Of a DNA stretch of 64,000 bases, positions 1 through 7,889 are shown piece after piece; position 1 is the stretch's first letter, and each line of letters starts with the position of its first letter. Under the pieces are notes generated by a model. It saw only the letters and a list, made by a program, of their open reading frames with translations, had not been told where the DNA came from and did not search any database. The position numbers and the translations under genes are program-made. Origin of the DNA: Candidatus Hydrogenedentota bacterium (GTDB lineage Bacteria; Hydrogenedentota; Hydrogenedentia; Hydrogenedentales; JAGMZX01); the NCBI GenBank assembly GCA_029556545.1, contig JAKQEQ010000167.1:1-64000 (forward strand). Direction: 5' to 3'.

Positions 1-656
1 CCTGCCGCGCCTGCTCCGGAGGTCTGGCCGTAACCAAGACTTCCCCCGCCGCCGGTTGATCCCGTACCGCCGCCGCCGCCCGAAGTTCCATTCGCGCCGC
101 CGCCGCCACCGTTGCCGTGACCGCCACTTGCCCCATTGGTCGTGGGTATCGGCGTACCGCCACCGCCGCCGCCACCGCCCCAGCCGCCGCCGCCGGGTCC
201 GCCACCGCTGCCGCTGCCGCCGGGCGCCGCGCCCCCGCCGCCACCACCGCCCGTGCCGCCGCCCGCGCGGCCCGCGACGCTTGCGGAGACGTCAAACGAC
301 GCGCCAATGTACATGTCTTCGCTCGCCGTCAGCGAGAGCGGCCGTGAACCGGTTACCGTCACGGCGCGGCCCGCCGGAATGACGACGCGGCGGAAGTCAA
401 ACACCGCCACCCCATTCTCGACGCGACCGTTGTAGGCCGTGCCCTCGCTGATGCTCAGCGTCGGCGCGGCCCCGCCCGTATTGACGGTCAGGCTGCCGCC
501 GCCGCTGAGAAGGAGATTGCCGAGCGAACCGTCGCTCTCGTAGAGGTCGGCGCGAACGGCCGCCCCCGAGATGAGCGCGAGGCACGCGATGAGGCAGCAT
601 GTCGCTACGCGATGCACGCCGCCCCTGTGGATTGGATTGGATGATTGCCCTGACAT
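1..656 (-). CDS. Secreted glycine-rich surface protein (5' part only)
   Basis: Open frame on the minus strand from ATG at 654-656 to the window edge, so the C-terminus is missing. A strong Shine-Dalgarno AGGAGG sits at 665-670. Residues 1-38 have a basic N-terminus and a hydrophobic run ending at Ala-Val-Arg-Ala, which looks like a signal peptide. After about 85 residues of beta-rich sequence (SLTVNTGG, TLSISEG), from about residue 126 the chain is a low-complexity Gly-rich tract (runs of 4-8 Gly with Ala, Ser, Thr and Asn). This resembles glycine-rich autotransporter-like or adhesin surface proteins that go on to parallel beta-helix or autotransporter repeats. The exact family cannot be named from this part. 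The proline-rich frame on the opposite strand is a shadow of the Gly tract. Confidence 0.75.
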   Translation of the reverse strand, partial: MSGQSSNPIHRGGVHRVATCCLIACLALISGAAVRADLYESDGSLGNLLLSGGGSLTVNTGGAAPTLSISEGTAYNGRVENGVAVFDFRRVVIPAGRAVTVTGSRPLSLTASEDMYIGASFDVSASVAGRAGGGTGGGGGGGAAPGGSGSGGGPGGGGWGGGGGGGGTPIPTTNGASGGHGNGGGGGANGTSGGGGGTGSTGGGGSLGYGQTSGAGAA

Positions 657-851
657 AAGAGATTCCTCCTCTTGCTTCCCACAACACCTTCATTTCGGTG
701 CATGAAGAAGTCACATGCGCCGCCCGAGCAGTTGGGCATCAGCCAAGTACGTGCAGCCCTCTTGCCGGAACCGCGCGGCATCTTCACGCACGCTCTACCA
801 CGACATCTTCCGCAGCTCCCGCCCGCCGCAGTGTTCCGCAGAATTCGATGT

Positions 852-881
852 ATATTAGGCCAACGTAGGCGGTCTTGTCAA
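852..881 (-). promoter_or_regulatory. Sigma-70 type promoter for the Gly-rich protein gene
   Basis: Read on the minus strand: TTGACA (881-876), an 18-bp spacer, then TAATAT (857-852). The start would lie near 845, giving a leader of about 190 nt before the ATG at 656. The rest of the 657-1123 gap holds no convincing gene, only this promoter, an AT-richer stretch around 900-970 and the repeat at 1068-1114. Confidence 0.5.
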
Positions 882-1067
882 GCCCCTGGAAAGACATTTC
901 GCGGACTGTATATTCTCGGAATCATCATTCATACCGTCTTGGTTCTCGATATTGTAATACATAATGGATATCAGGCACGAGAATTGCTTACAGACGCCAG
1001 ACAGCACGCTTAGTCGAGATTTCCCGGGTCTCGGGCTGTTTCTTCGAGGGACGGGGCCGCGTGGTGG

Positions 1068-1114
1068 CATGGGCATCTTGCCCATGGTCATCAGTCACGG
1101 GCGCGATGCCCGTG
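1068..1114. repeat. Double palindromic repeat downstream of pyrD
   Basis: Two adjacent perfect hairpins: CATGGGCA-TCT-TGCCCATG (1068-1086) and CACGGGC-GCGAT-GCCCGTG (1096-1114). They begin about 10 nt after the pyrD stop. A truncated relative (GGCACGGGCATCTTG) is seen near 59936. This looks like a REP-type dispersed element and may also end or stabilise the pyr transcript. Confidence 0.6.
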
Positions 1115-1123
1115 CCACGGTGT

Positions 1124-2056
1124 TCAGACCCGCATCGCCCCCACGAGTTCGGAGATTTGGGCCACCCCGTGGCGACGGCAGTAGTCTTCAAGCCCTCGAA
1201 TGACGCTCAGCGCCGTGTCCGGTTGCCGGAAGGACATGGAACCTACGGCCACAGCCGTGGCGCCGGCGAGGATAAACTGGAGGGCGTCGGCGGCGTTGGT
1301 GATGCCACCCATGCCGATGATCGGGATGCGCAGCACCTTCGCGGCGTCCCAGACGAGTTTGACCGCCACGGGGCGAATCGCCGGGCCGCTGAGCCCGCCG
1401 ACGATGTTCGCGAGGATGGGCCGCCGCGTCTCAGGGTTGATACCCATCCCGAGGAGGGTGTTGATGAGCGACACGGCGTCGGCCCCGGCTTCTTGCGCGG
1501 CGAGGCACGGCTCGGCGATGTCGGTCACGTTCGGCGACAGCTTGATGAACAGCGGCAGGCCCGTGGCCTCGCGCAGCGCGCGCGTATATTCAGCGACGCG
1601 GTTCGGGTCCTGGGCGACGAGCGCGCAGCCGCGCGCGGTCCTGGCGTCGTGGACGTTCGGGCACGACAGATTCGCTTCGATGGCGTCTGCGCCCGCTTCG
1701 GCTTCGATGCGCCGGGCGAGTTCGACGTACTCGTCGGGCGAATGGCCGTAGATGTTCGCGATGATCGTGCAGCGCTTCTCCCGGAGGTAGGGCAGCTTGT
1801 CCCGGAGATAGACGTCGATGCCGACATTTTGGAGTCCGATGGCGTTGAGCATGCCGGCGGGCGTCTCGACCAGGCGCGGGGTCTTGTTTCCCGCGCGCGG
1901 CTTGAGCGTGAGGCTCTTCGTGGTAACGGCTCCGAGTTGGGCGATGTCGAAATAGGCGTCGTACTCCTGGCCATAGGCGAACGTGCCGGACCCGACCGTG
2001 ACGGGATTCTTCATCCGCAGGCCGCCTAAGGTGATTTCGAGATTGACGGTGATCAT
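1124..2056 (-). CDS. pyrD: Dihydroorotate dehydrogenase B, catalytic subunit
   Basis: 310 aa when started at ATG 2056 (MITVNLEITLGG). Class 1B enzyme oxidising dihydroorotate to orotate in de novo pyrimidine synthesis. It binds FMN on a TIM barrel and passes electrons to PyrK. Visible motifs: the N-terminal KNPVTVGSGTF segment, TTKSLTLKPR, the catalytic-loop cysteine in ANLSCPNV, KLSPNV, and the C-terminal FMN phosphate loop IIGMGGI...GATAVAVGS. The frame extends 11 codons upstream, but that part comes from a repeat. Preferred start: MITVN aligns with the usual N-terminus, and its ATG overlaps the stop of a 35-codon leader ORF. pyrK lies immediately upstream. Confident. Confidence 0.95.
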   Translation of the reverse strand: MITVNLEITLGGLRMKNPVTVGSGTFAYGQEYDAYFDIAQLGAVTTKSLTLKPRAGNKTPRLVETPAGMLNAIGLQNVGIDVYLRDKLPYLREKRCTIIANIYGHSPDEYVELARRIEAEAGADAIEANLSCPNVHDARTARGCALVAQDPNRVAEYTRALREATGLPLFIKLSPNVTDIAEPCLAAQEAGADAVSLINTLLGMGINPETRRPILANIVGGLSGPAIRPVAVKLVWDAAKVLRIPIIGMGGITNAADALQFILAGATAVAVGSMSFRQPDTALSVIRGLEDYCRRHGVAQISELVGAMRV

Positions 2057-2160
2057 GTCAGGACCCAGGAACTCGTGGATTGAGGACACGGCCAGACACG
2101 GACAAACACGGACGGGGCGTCCCGGCCGCTGAAGTCGATTCCGACATTGACCGTGCTCAT
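2053..2160 (-). other. 35-codon leader ORF containing a diverged copy of the pyrD start
   Basis: ATG at 2160 opens a 35-aa ORF (MSTVNVGIDFSGR...) whose TGA overlaps the pyrD ATG (ATGA at 2056-2053). Its first 13 codons match the first 13 codons of pyrD at 30 of 39 bases by hand count, and the similarity continues about 10 bases upstream (GTCCTGA in both). Codons 14-30 correspond to a dispersed ACACGGACA-type tandem repeat (about 2092-2122 on the plus strand). It looks like a partial duplication of the pyrD 5' end around a repeat insertion. Whether it is translated is unknown. Confidence 0.55.
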
Positions 2161-2170
2161 TTCAGGACTC

Positions 2171-2216
2171 CGCGATCCGCATTCCGCGTTCTGCATTCCG
2201 CATTCCGCATTCCGCA
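2171..2216. repeat. Heptamer tandem repeat (CATTCCG-type)
   Basis: About six imperfect 7-nt units GCATTCC/CGCATTC fill the pyrK-pyrD intergenic space, starting right after the pyrK stop. No coding function is seen. Confidence 0.7.
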
Positions 2217-2217
2217 A

Positions 2218-3009
2218 TCAATATGATTCCCATTGAATAAGGCGTGTGTCGAACACGGGGCCGTCGGTGCAGACACGCACCATGCGCTCGGCCTCGACTT
2301 CGACGTTCGCCTCGACCACGCAACCGAGGCAGACGCCGTCGCCGCAGGCCATCTCGGCTTCGAGCGAGGCGAGGCACAGCGCGCCCGCAGCCTCGCAGAC
2401 GAGGTGCGTCGCCTTCATCATCGCCATGGGGCCACAACAGTAGACGACGCTGTTTTCCTGGAGTCCGAGTTCGCGCAGGAGGTCCGAAGCGAAACCCCGG
2501 TAGCCCGCGCTGCCGTCGTCCGTGGCGAGGTGGACCTTGCAGCCCATCTGGCGAAAATCCTGTTCGCAGACAAGCTGGTCCGCGGTGCGGGCGGCGACGA
2601 TCACCTCGGGCACGGCCCCGCATTCGCGAATGAGCGCCTCGGCCAACGCCGGGAACGGCGCGACGCCGATGCCGCCCGCGACTATGACGTGGTGCTCGAA
2701 CTCGCGGCGGAGCGGAAACGGCTTGCCGAGAGGCCCCTGCACGTTCACCGTCTGGCCGACGCGCATCTTCGCGATGAGGCGTGTGCCTTCGCCCTGCACG
2801 CGATACACAATCGCGAAGCTGTCGGGGAAGATGCGCTCGAAACACATGGGCCGACGCAGGAACGGGTAGAGTCCCGCCTGCACCTCGAGCATGCAGAACT
2901 GGCCCGCCTTCGCCTCGCGGGCAATCTCGGGACCGCGGAGCACGAGCCGGAAATGCTCGGGCGCAATCTCCTGGTGCATGACGATTTCGCAGTCGATGAG
3001 GTGGGGCAT
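2218..3009 (-). CDS. pyrK: Dihydroorotate dehydrogenase B, electron-transfer subunit
   Basis: 263 aa, normal length for PyrK. It moves electrons from PyrD's FMN through FAD and a [2Fe-2S] cluster to NAD+. An N-terminal FAD-binding beta-barrel carries FLRRPMCFERI (the RRP FAD motif, near residue 53). GPLGKPF and GGIGVAPF mark the FAD/NAD domain. YCCGPMAMM is the ferredoxin-reductase CGP motif. CGDGVCLGC plus a later Cys (VRVCTDGPVF) are the four cluster ligands. The ATG lies 1 nt after the disA stop, so translation is probably coupled. With pyrD downstream it forms the class 1B heterotetramer. Confidence 0.95.
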   Translation of the reverse strand: MPHLIDCEIVMHQEIAPEHFRLVLRGPEIAREAKAGQFCMLEVQAGLYPFLRRPMCFERIFPDSFAIVYRVQGEGTRLIAKMRVGQTVNVQGPLGKPFPLRREFEHHVIVAGGIGVAPFPALAEALIRECGAVPEVIVAARTADQLVCEQDFRQMGCKVHLATDDGSAGYRGFASDLLRELGLQENSVVYCCGPMAMMKATHLVCEAAGALCLASLEAEMACGDGVCLGCVVEANVEVEAERMVRVCTDGPVFDTRLIQWESY

Positions 3010-3010
3010 A

Positions 3011-4093
3011 CTACCGGCGGTCTTCCCATACGAGTTGGTTATGCAGCATGTTCAGGCTGGCTCGGACGCGTTCGGCGAGCACCTCCCCCACGCCGTCCAC
3101 GGCGACGAGTTCGTCCTTCGGCGCGCGGATCAACTGCTGGAGGGAGCCGAACCGCTGCACGAGGTTCTCGATGATCTGCGGCGAGAGGCGATGCGTGCCC
3201 GTGAGCACGCGATAGCCGCGCGGCGTGAGGTACGTGTCCACGCTGCGCAGGTTCGGGCCGTAGCCGAGAGCCTGGCTTATCGCGCCCAGGTTGAAGATGT
3301 CCTGCTCGGAGATCTCACTGACGCGCGCGCGCACCGCGTCGAAGTTTACGTCGGCCTTTTCGCGATAATAGTCGCGAATCACCAAGACCGCTTCCTCGAC
3401 CGGCTGAAGCAACTCCTGGACCTGCAACTCGACCAGTCGCCCCTCGGCCCCGAGTTCAAGGATATACGGTTCGATCTCGGCGGCCATGCGCGAGACCATT
3501 TCCATGCGCTGAATGGCGCGGCATACGTCGAAGATGGTGACGATGTCCTGGAACTCGCGGACCGTGAGTTCCTGAAGCTCCTGTTTCAGGACGTTCGTAT
3601 ACTTTTCGAGGGTCTGTATTGCCTGCTGCGCCTTGTTCAGCAAGGTGGGGATCGTGCCCATGACGTGGCGGATGTCGTGGACGTAGAGGGTGACGCTCGA
3701 GCGGCGCTGCGACACGGCGATCACGACGCACTTCGCCTGGCGCGCGAGGCGTTCGGCGGCGCGGTGGCGCGTTCCGGTCTCCTCGGAGGTTATGGTGGCA
3801 TCGGGCTTGAGCACGCGGTTCGCGTACAACACGCGGCTGCCGTCTTCGTTCAGCAGGATCGCGCCGTCCATCTTCGAGAGTTCGTAGAGCAACTGCGGCG
3901 TCATCTTCGCGTCCAGCTTCACGCCTGCCTCGGAGAGTTCGGTCAGTTTCTTGAGCGAGCCGAAACAGAGGAGCGCGCCGGTGCCCGCCTGCATGATGGC
4001 CGAGATGCCCTCCCGGATTTTCGTGCCCGGCGAAATCATGAGCAGCGCCTTGTGGTAGGCGTCCAGACTGGTCTTTTTCGGCTTGCGCGCCAC
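3011..4093 (-). CDS. disA: DNA integrity scanning protein, diadenylate cyclase
   Basis: 360 aa from a GTG at 4093, chosen because GGAGAG lies just upstream and the codon sits one base after the radA stop. The annotatable frame is 13 codons longer but runs into radA. The N-terminal DAC domain makes c-di-AMP from two ATP, with DGA at residues 76-78 and GTRHR at 107-111 as catalytic motifs. A helical linker follows (about 145-290), then a C-terminal helix-hairpin-helix (VDGVGEVLAERVR) that binds branched DNA. DisA next to RadA is a recurrent bacterial arrangement and fits their physical interaction. Confident. Confidence 0.96.
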   Translation of the reverse strand: MARKPKKTSLDAYHKALLMISPGTKIREGISAIMQAGTGALLCFGSLKKLTELSEAGVKLDAKMTPQLLYELSKMDGAILLNEDGSRVLYANRVLKPDATITSEETGTRHRAAERLARQAKCVVIAVSQRRSSVTLYVHDIRHVMGTIPTLLNKAQQAIQTLEKYTNVLKQELQELTVREFQDIVTIFDVCRAIQRMEMVSRMAAEIEPYILELGAEGRLVELQVQELLQPVEEAVLVIRDYYREKADVNFDAVRARVSEISEQDIFNLGAISQALGYGPNLRSVDTYLTPRGYRVLTGTHRLSPQIIENLVQRFGSLQQLIRAPKDELVAVDGVGEVLAERVRASLNMLHNQLVWEDRR

Positions 4094-4094
4094 G

Positions 4095-5456
4095 TCAACT
4101 CTCCAGGGCCGCGTCAATGACCTCGGTGACATTCGCGACGGGCAGGGCCGCGGCGGGGCCCGAGGCCAGGTCCGCCATGCAGTTTCGCGGTACTATACAC
4201 CGTTTGAACCCGAACTTGCCCGCTTCCGCCAGCCGCCGGCGGGCCATATCGACGGCGCGCACCTCGCCCGCGAGGCCGATCTCGCCGAAAGCGGCGAGGT
4301 CCCCCGCCACAGGTACCCCGCGAAAACTCGACACCAGCGCGAGCGCGATGGCCGCGTCGGCGGCGGGTTCGTCCAAGCGCACACCGCCCGCGACGTTGAC
4401 GAAGACGTCGCGATCGGCGAAGTGGAGCCCGGCCCTTTTTTCGAGCACCGCGAGAATGAGCGAGAGCCGGTTCGGGTTGATGCCCATCACCGCGCGGCGC
4501 GGCGACCCGGCGTGGTAGTCGCCCACGAGCGCCTGGACCTCGACGAGAAGCGGGCGCGTGCCCTCGATGCTGGGCAGGACGACCGAGCCGCTGACGTTCT
4601 CGGGGCGCTCGTTGAGGAACCACGCGCTCGGGTTCGGGACTTCGTGGAGGCCCGTCTCGCGCATCTCGAAAACGCCGATCTCGTTGGTCGAGCCGAAACG
4701 GTTTTTCACCGCGCGCAGGATGCGCAGGGCCTGCTTGCCCTCGCCCTCGAAGTAGAGGACCGTGTCGACGAGGTGTTCGAGGAGGCGGGGACCCGCAATG
4801 AGCCCCTCCTTCGTCACGTGCCCGACGAGGAAGACCGGGACGCCCGTGCTCTTCGCGAGGCGCATGAACTCGTTCGCGCACTCGCGCACCTGGCCGACGC
4901 TCCCCGGAATCGCGGCCAGTTGCGGCGAATACACGGACTGGATCGAGTCGATGACGCAGAACGCGAACGCCTGCGACTCGACGTGGCGCAGGACCGCGCC
5001 GACGCTGTTTTCGGTAAGGAGGAAGAGCCGATCGTCGAGCGTATCGAGCCGGCGCGCGCGCAGCCGCGTCTGCTCGAAGGATTCCTCCGCCGAAACGTAA
5101 AGCACGGGGCCGACGGTCCGCGCGAGGTGGTGGGACAGTTGCAGCATGAGCGTGGACTTGCCGATGCCCGGGTCGCCGCCGACAAGCCCCAGCGAGCCCG
5201 GAACGATGCCGCCGCCCAGGACGCGATCACACTCGCCGATGCCCGTCAAGAGGCGCGGCGGCGGCTCGGCAAGCCCTTCGGTAATGGGCACGGGGGCGGC
5301 CTCGTCCGCAAGCGCGCCGCGCACGTGCGGGCCCTCCTCGAGGACCGGCTCCTCGACGAGCGTGTTCCAGCCCTCGCATTCAGGGCATCTGCCGAGCCAA
5401 CGGGGCGCGACCGCGCCGCATTCCTGGCAGACAAAGGTTGTTTTCGGTTTCCCCAT
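4095..5456 (-). CDS. radA: DNA repair protein RadA (Sms)
   Basis: 453 aa from ATG 5456, which has AGAGG upstream. The frame extends further, but that part is low-complexity repeat (YDYDYEHAHEYKYKYEH). RadA is a RecA-like helicase that promotes branch migration. Visible: zinc-finger Cys 10, 13, 24 and 27; Walker A GDPGIGKST (about 94-102); the RadA signature KNRFG in AVKNRFGSTNEIGVFEM; a C-terminal Lon-protease-like domain (LVEVQALVG...). First gene of the radA-disA-pyrK-pyrD run. Confidence 0.97.
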   Translation of the reverse strand: MGKPKTTFVCQECGAVAPRWLGRCPECEGWNTLVEEPVLEEGPHVRGALADEAAPVPITEGLAEPPPRLLTGIGECDRVLGGGIVPGSLGLVGGDPGIGKSTLMLQLSHHLARTVGPVLYVSAEESFEQTRLRARRLDTLDDRLFLLTENSVGAVLRHVESQAFAFCVIDSIQSVYSPQLAAIPGSVGQVRECANEFMRLAKSTGVPVFLVGHVTKEGLIAGPRLLEHLVDTVLYFEGEGKQALRILRAVKNRFGSTNEIGVFEMRETGLHEVPNPSAWFLNERPENVSGSVVLPSIEGTRPLLVEVQALVGDYHAGSPRRAVMGINPNRLSLILAVLEKRAGLHFADRDVFVNVAGGVRLDEPAADAAIALALVSSFRGVPVAGDLAAFGEIGLAGEVRAVDMARRRLAEAGKFGFKRCIVPRNCMADLASGPAAALPVANVTEVIDAALES

Positions 5457-5590
5457 GACGGTCCTCTGAAACGGGCGAGCCGTGCTCCGGCGCGCTCGGT
5501 CCAACGTAGCACAAGACGGCGAAACCGCGCAAAACCGGATGAAACCGCGCGGGCGCGCATGATAAGCTTGCGCCTTTCCACGACGAAAGT

Positions 5591-5651
5591 GCTCGTACTT
5601 GTATTTGTACTCGTGCGCGTGCTCGTAATCGTAATCGTAATCGACTTCGAC
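5591..5651. repeat. Hexamer tandem repeat between radA and lysA
   Basis: About ten imperfect hexamers (CTCGTA, CTTGTA, CTCGTG, ATCGTA) in the divergent radA-lysA gap. It is the same kind of array as at 41449-41492. If read through it would encode alternating Tyr/Asp/Glu/Lys, which explains the spurious N-terminal extension of the radA frame. Confidence 0.75.
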
Positions 5652-5737
5652 ACCGGCGCGTTCCCGCCGGGATGCGATGCGCATTTTTTAAGTCCGATAG
5701 CGTAGTGACGAACCCAGGCACTGAGGGCAGGCTCGAT

Positions 5738-6991
5738 ATGGATTCGCTCGTGTTTTTTACAGAGGCGCAGGTCCGCGAGGTCCAACGCGCGTTCGGCACG
5801 CCGGTCTACGTGTATGACGAGCGCACGTTCGAGCGTCGCGCGCGCGAGATGCTCGCGTTTCCAAACGCCTACGGGCTGACCGTGCGCTACGCGATGAAGG
5901 CGTTGTCGTCGCGCGCGGTGCTCCGTCTGTTCGACGCGCTCGGGCTGCACATCGACGCATCGAGCGGCTTCGAGGCGGAGCGGGCGTTGCGCGCGGGGAT
6001 TGCGCCGGAGAAAGTCCAGATCACCGCGCAGGAACCGCCGAGAGACCTGAAAGGACTGGTGGAACAGGGCGTGCGGTTCAATGCCTGCTCGATCCATCAA
6101 CTCGACGAATACGGGAAACTCTTCCCTGGCGCGGAAGTGAGCGTGCGGATCAATCCGGGCCTCGGCTCGGGCCACAGCAACCGGACCAACGTCGGCGGAC
6201 CGTCTTCGAGCTTCGGCATCTGGCACGAGCACCTCGACTACGTCCTCGGCAGGGCGGCGAGGCACGGCCTGCGCCTCACGCGCATGCACACGCACATCGG
6301 ATCGGGCACGGACCCGGAGACGTGGCTCCACTGCGCGCGGCTGTCGCTCGCCATCGCGGCGCGCATGCCGGAGGTGACGCTGTTGAGCCTCGGCGGCGGC
6401 TTCAAGGTCGCGCGCATGCCGGACGAATGCTCCGCGGACGTGCGGGAAATCGGCGGGCGCATCGCCGCGGAATTCGAGCGCTTCGCCCGCGAGCACGGGC
6501 GGGAACTGCACCTCGAAGTCGAGCCCGGCACCTACCTCGTGGCGAACGCGGGCGCGCTCGTGTGCACCGCCATCGACGTCGTCGATACCGGGCCGGACGG
6601 ATTCCGCTTCCTGAAACTCGACGCGGGCATGACGGATATCATGCGCCCGAGCATGTACGGCGCGTGGCACCCCATCGTCGTCGTGCCGGCGAGCGACGCG
6701 CCGCGCGGCGCGGCTTCGTATATCGTCGCCGGCCACTGTTGCGAAAGCGGCGACATCCTCACGCCCGAACGGGGCAACCCCGAGGGCCTTGCCCCGCGCG
6801 AACTGCGCGAGGCCGCCATCGGCGACGCGGTGGTCATCGAGGGCGCGGGCGCTTACTGCGCGGCGCAGTGCGCGAAGAATTACAACTCCTTCCCCGAGGC
6901 ACCCGAGGTGCTCCTGACGAAAGCGGGCGAATTTCGGCTCATCCGCCGACGCCAGACCATGGAGCAGATGCTGGAGAACGAGATCGAATAG
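5738..6991 (+). CDS. lysA: Diaminopimelate decarboxylase (PLP-dependent)
   Basis: 417 aa from ATG 5738 (MDSLVFFTE); 22 upstream in-frame codons lack family similarity. Fold type III PLP enzyme converting meso-diaminopimelate to lysine. Motifs: the PLP lysine in VRYAMKAL, HTHIGSG, the phosphate-binding GGGFK, EPGTYLV, the CCESGD active-site Cys segment contributed across the dimer, and GAYCAAQ near the C-terminus. It stands alone, divergent from radA. An ornithine/arginine decarboxylase relative is possible, but the motifs favour DAP. Confidence 0.88.
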   Translation: MDSLVFFTEAQVREVQRAFGTPVYVYDERTFERRAREMLAFPNAYGLTVRYAMKALSSRAVLRLFDALGLHIDASSGFEAERALRAGIAPEKVQITAQEPPRDLKGLVEQGVRFNACSIHQLDEYGKLFPGAEVSVRINPGLGSGHSNRTNVGGPSSSFGIWHEHLDYVLGRAARHGLRLTRMHTHIGSGTDPETWLHCARLSLAIAARMPEVTLLSLGGGFKVARMPDECSADVREIGGRIAAEFERFAREHGRELHLEVEPGTYLVANAGALVCTAIDVVDTGPDGFRFLKLDAGMTDIMRPSMYGAWHPIVVVPASDAPRGAASYIVAGHCCESGDILTPERGNPEGLAPRELREAAIGDAVVIEGAGAYCAAQCAKNYNSFPEAPEVLLTKAGEFRLIRRRQTMEQMLENEIE

Positions 6992-7028
6992 GGGGAGTTC
7001 CCATCTGATCGGCTGCGACGCACAGACC

Positions 7029-7065
7029 CTCACCCCAACCCTCTCCCTCGGGGAGAAAGAGTGAG
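7029..7065. repeat. Dispersed CTCACCCC/CTCCCTC palindromic repeat
   Basis: Inverted ends CTCAC (7029-7033) and GTGAG (7061-7065) enclose CTCTCCCTCGGGGAGA. The same core occurs inside the SBBP protein gene at 50905-50935, so it is a repeat family. Confidence 0.6.
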
Positions 7066-7187
7066 ATACCATATATAGGTGCTGCGGGGTCAAGCGTCTT
7101 GACAATATATTGGGTCTGAAATCCTTCGTCTGTGCCCTTGCTTCAATAGGTGGTGGTGAGAACAAGGCGTGGGGTCGAAAAAAAGAC

Positions 7188-7216
7188 TTGACAACCACTA
7201 TATCTTGTGGTATGGT
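7188..7216 (+). promoter_or_regulatory. Strong sigma-70 promoter of an orphan RNA locus
   Basis: TTGACA (7188-7193), 17-bp spacer, TATGGT (7211-7216). CCAC-N8-GTGG lies across the spacer, a possible operator. No ORF follows before the terminator hairpin at 7375. Confidence 0.6.
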
Positions 7217-7222
7217 GATGCC

Positions 7223-7402
7223 GGTGTTTGAAACCGGGACCTCAAAATCCCCAAGGTTCAACAGCCCTGAGTGACTGAAACCACTACCGCAGCCCAAGGG
7301 TTTCAGCCCCTAGAAACCGTGACCCTCTTGCGCCAAATGAGACGGGACCGGATTTCAGACACTCCCCGCACTTGGGCGGCGGAGTTCCCCCCTCCGCCGC
7401 CC
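7223..7402 (+). ncRNA. Candidate structured small RNA, about 180 nt (6S-like?)
   Basis: Bounded by the promoter at 7188-7216 and a GC hairpin at 7375-7401. The two ends can pair: 7224-7237 with 7348-7362 gives 14 pairs, one G-U and one bulged A. Inside, CTGAAACC and GGTTTCAG form an 8-bp helix. A promoter-driven, rod-like RNA of about 180 nt resembles 6S RNA, but I cannot confirm a family match by eye. No convincing ORF is inside. An unrelated sRNA or leader is the alternative. Confidence 0.4.
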
Positions 7403-7412
7403 CCTCCTTGTA
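7375..7412 (+). terminator. GC-rich hairpin ending the small RNA locus
   Basis: GGCGGCGGAG (7375-7384) pairs with CTCCGCCGCC (7392-7401) around a 7-nt loop, followed by CCCTCCTTGT. The tail is pyrimidine-rich rather than pure T. The remaining 7413-7529 shows no gene. Confidence 0.5.
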
Positions 7413-7529
7413 TACGCGACCGCGCAACCCCTTGATATCGCGCCCCTTGCGCGCCACCGGGAGAGAAATTGCGGTCTACAGTTTGAAACGCGCGCCTTGC
7501 TTATGGCATCATAACGGCTCAATTCCCGG

Positions 7530-7605
7530 TCCGCGATAGCTCAGTAGGTAGAGCGGGTGGCTGTTAACCACTAGGTCGCAGGTTCGAGTCCTGCTCGCGG
7601 AGCCA
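7530..7605 (+). tRNA. tRNA-Asn (GTT)
   Basis: 76-nt cloverleaf with encoded CCA. Acceptor arms TCCGCGA (7530-7536) and TCGCGGA (7595-7601), discriminator G 7602, CCA 7603-7605. Anticodon stem GGTGG/CCACT, loop CTGTTAA, anticodon GTT at 7563-7565. T arm GGTTCGAGTCC. Its 3' 23 bases plus two more are repeated at 13008-13032, marking it as an integration site. Confidence 0.96.
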
Positions 7606-7607
7606 GA
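7583..7607 (+). other. attL: tRNA-Asn 3' end, left copy of a 25-bp direct repeat
   Basis: Bases 7583-7607 (T-arm, acceptor 3' strand, CCA, then GA) are identical to 13008-13032; identity ends at 7608/13033. This is the usual footprint of site-specific integration into a tRNA gene. Confidence 0.85.
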
Positions 7608-7661
7608 TACCGCACTTCAGCGAAATCGCCGCTTTGGCGAGCGCAGGAGTTTCCGAATATG

Positions 7662-7693
7662 CGCCCTGCATAGCCGAAAGGCTGCGCAGGGCG
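7662..7693. terminator. Hairpin at the left end of the island
   Basis: CGCCCTGC (7662-7669) pairs with GCAGGGCG (7686-7693), with an inner AGCC-GAAA-GGCT helix. It could end tRNA-Asn read-through or the minus-strand fusion gene, or be part of the element end. No good T tract. Confidence 0.4.
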
Positions 7694-7889
7694 GTTCTTA
7701 TGTCAGCTTGCAGTTCTGAACGATTGGTTTCGACCCTCCTCTCACTGTCCTTTGCTCATAATGCGGCGAAAACAAGTTGTCTGTTTCAGTGTCAAGCCGA
7801 ACGGCGATGGGGCGCGGAGTGCGAAAGGACAGAGCAGAGTCGCGTGACCTCGGCTTCTGCAATCACAGCGCAAGCTAAGGCAAGGCAGC

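Noticed and set aside
136-435. Proline-rich 99-aa frame on the plus strand
   Set aside because: It is the antisense of the Gly-rich coding tract that has a strong RBS and signal peptide on the minus strand.
1061-2029. 322-aa plus-strand frame opposite pyrD
   Set aside because: Arg/Asp/Val-rich shadow of a well-conserved gene; no RBS and no domain.
5246-7297. 683-aa minus-strand frame spanning lysA
   Set aside because: Antisense of lysA and radA; composition is that of a high-GC shadow.
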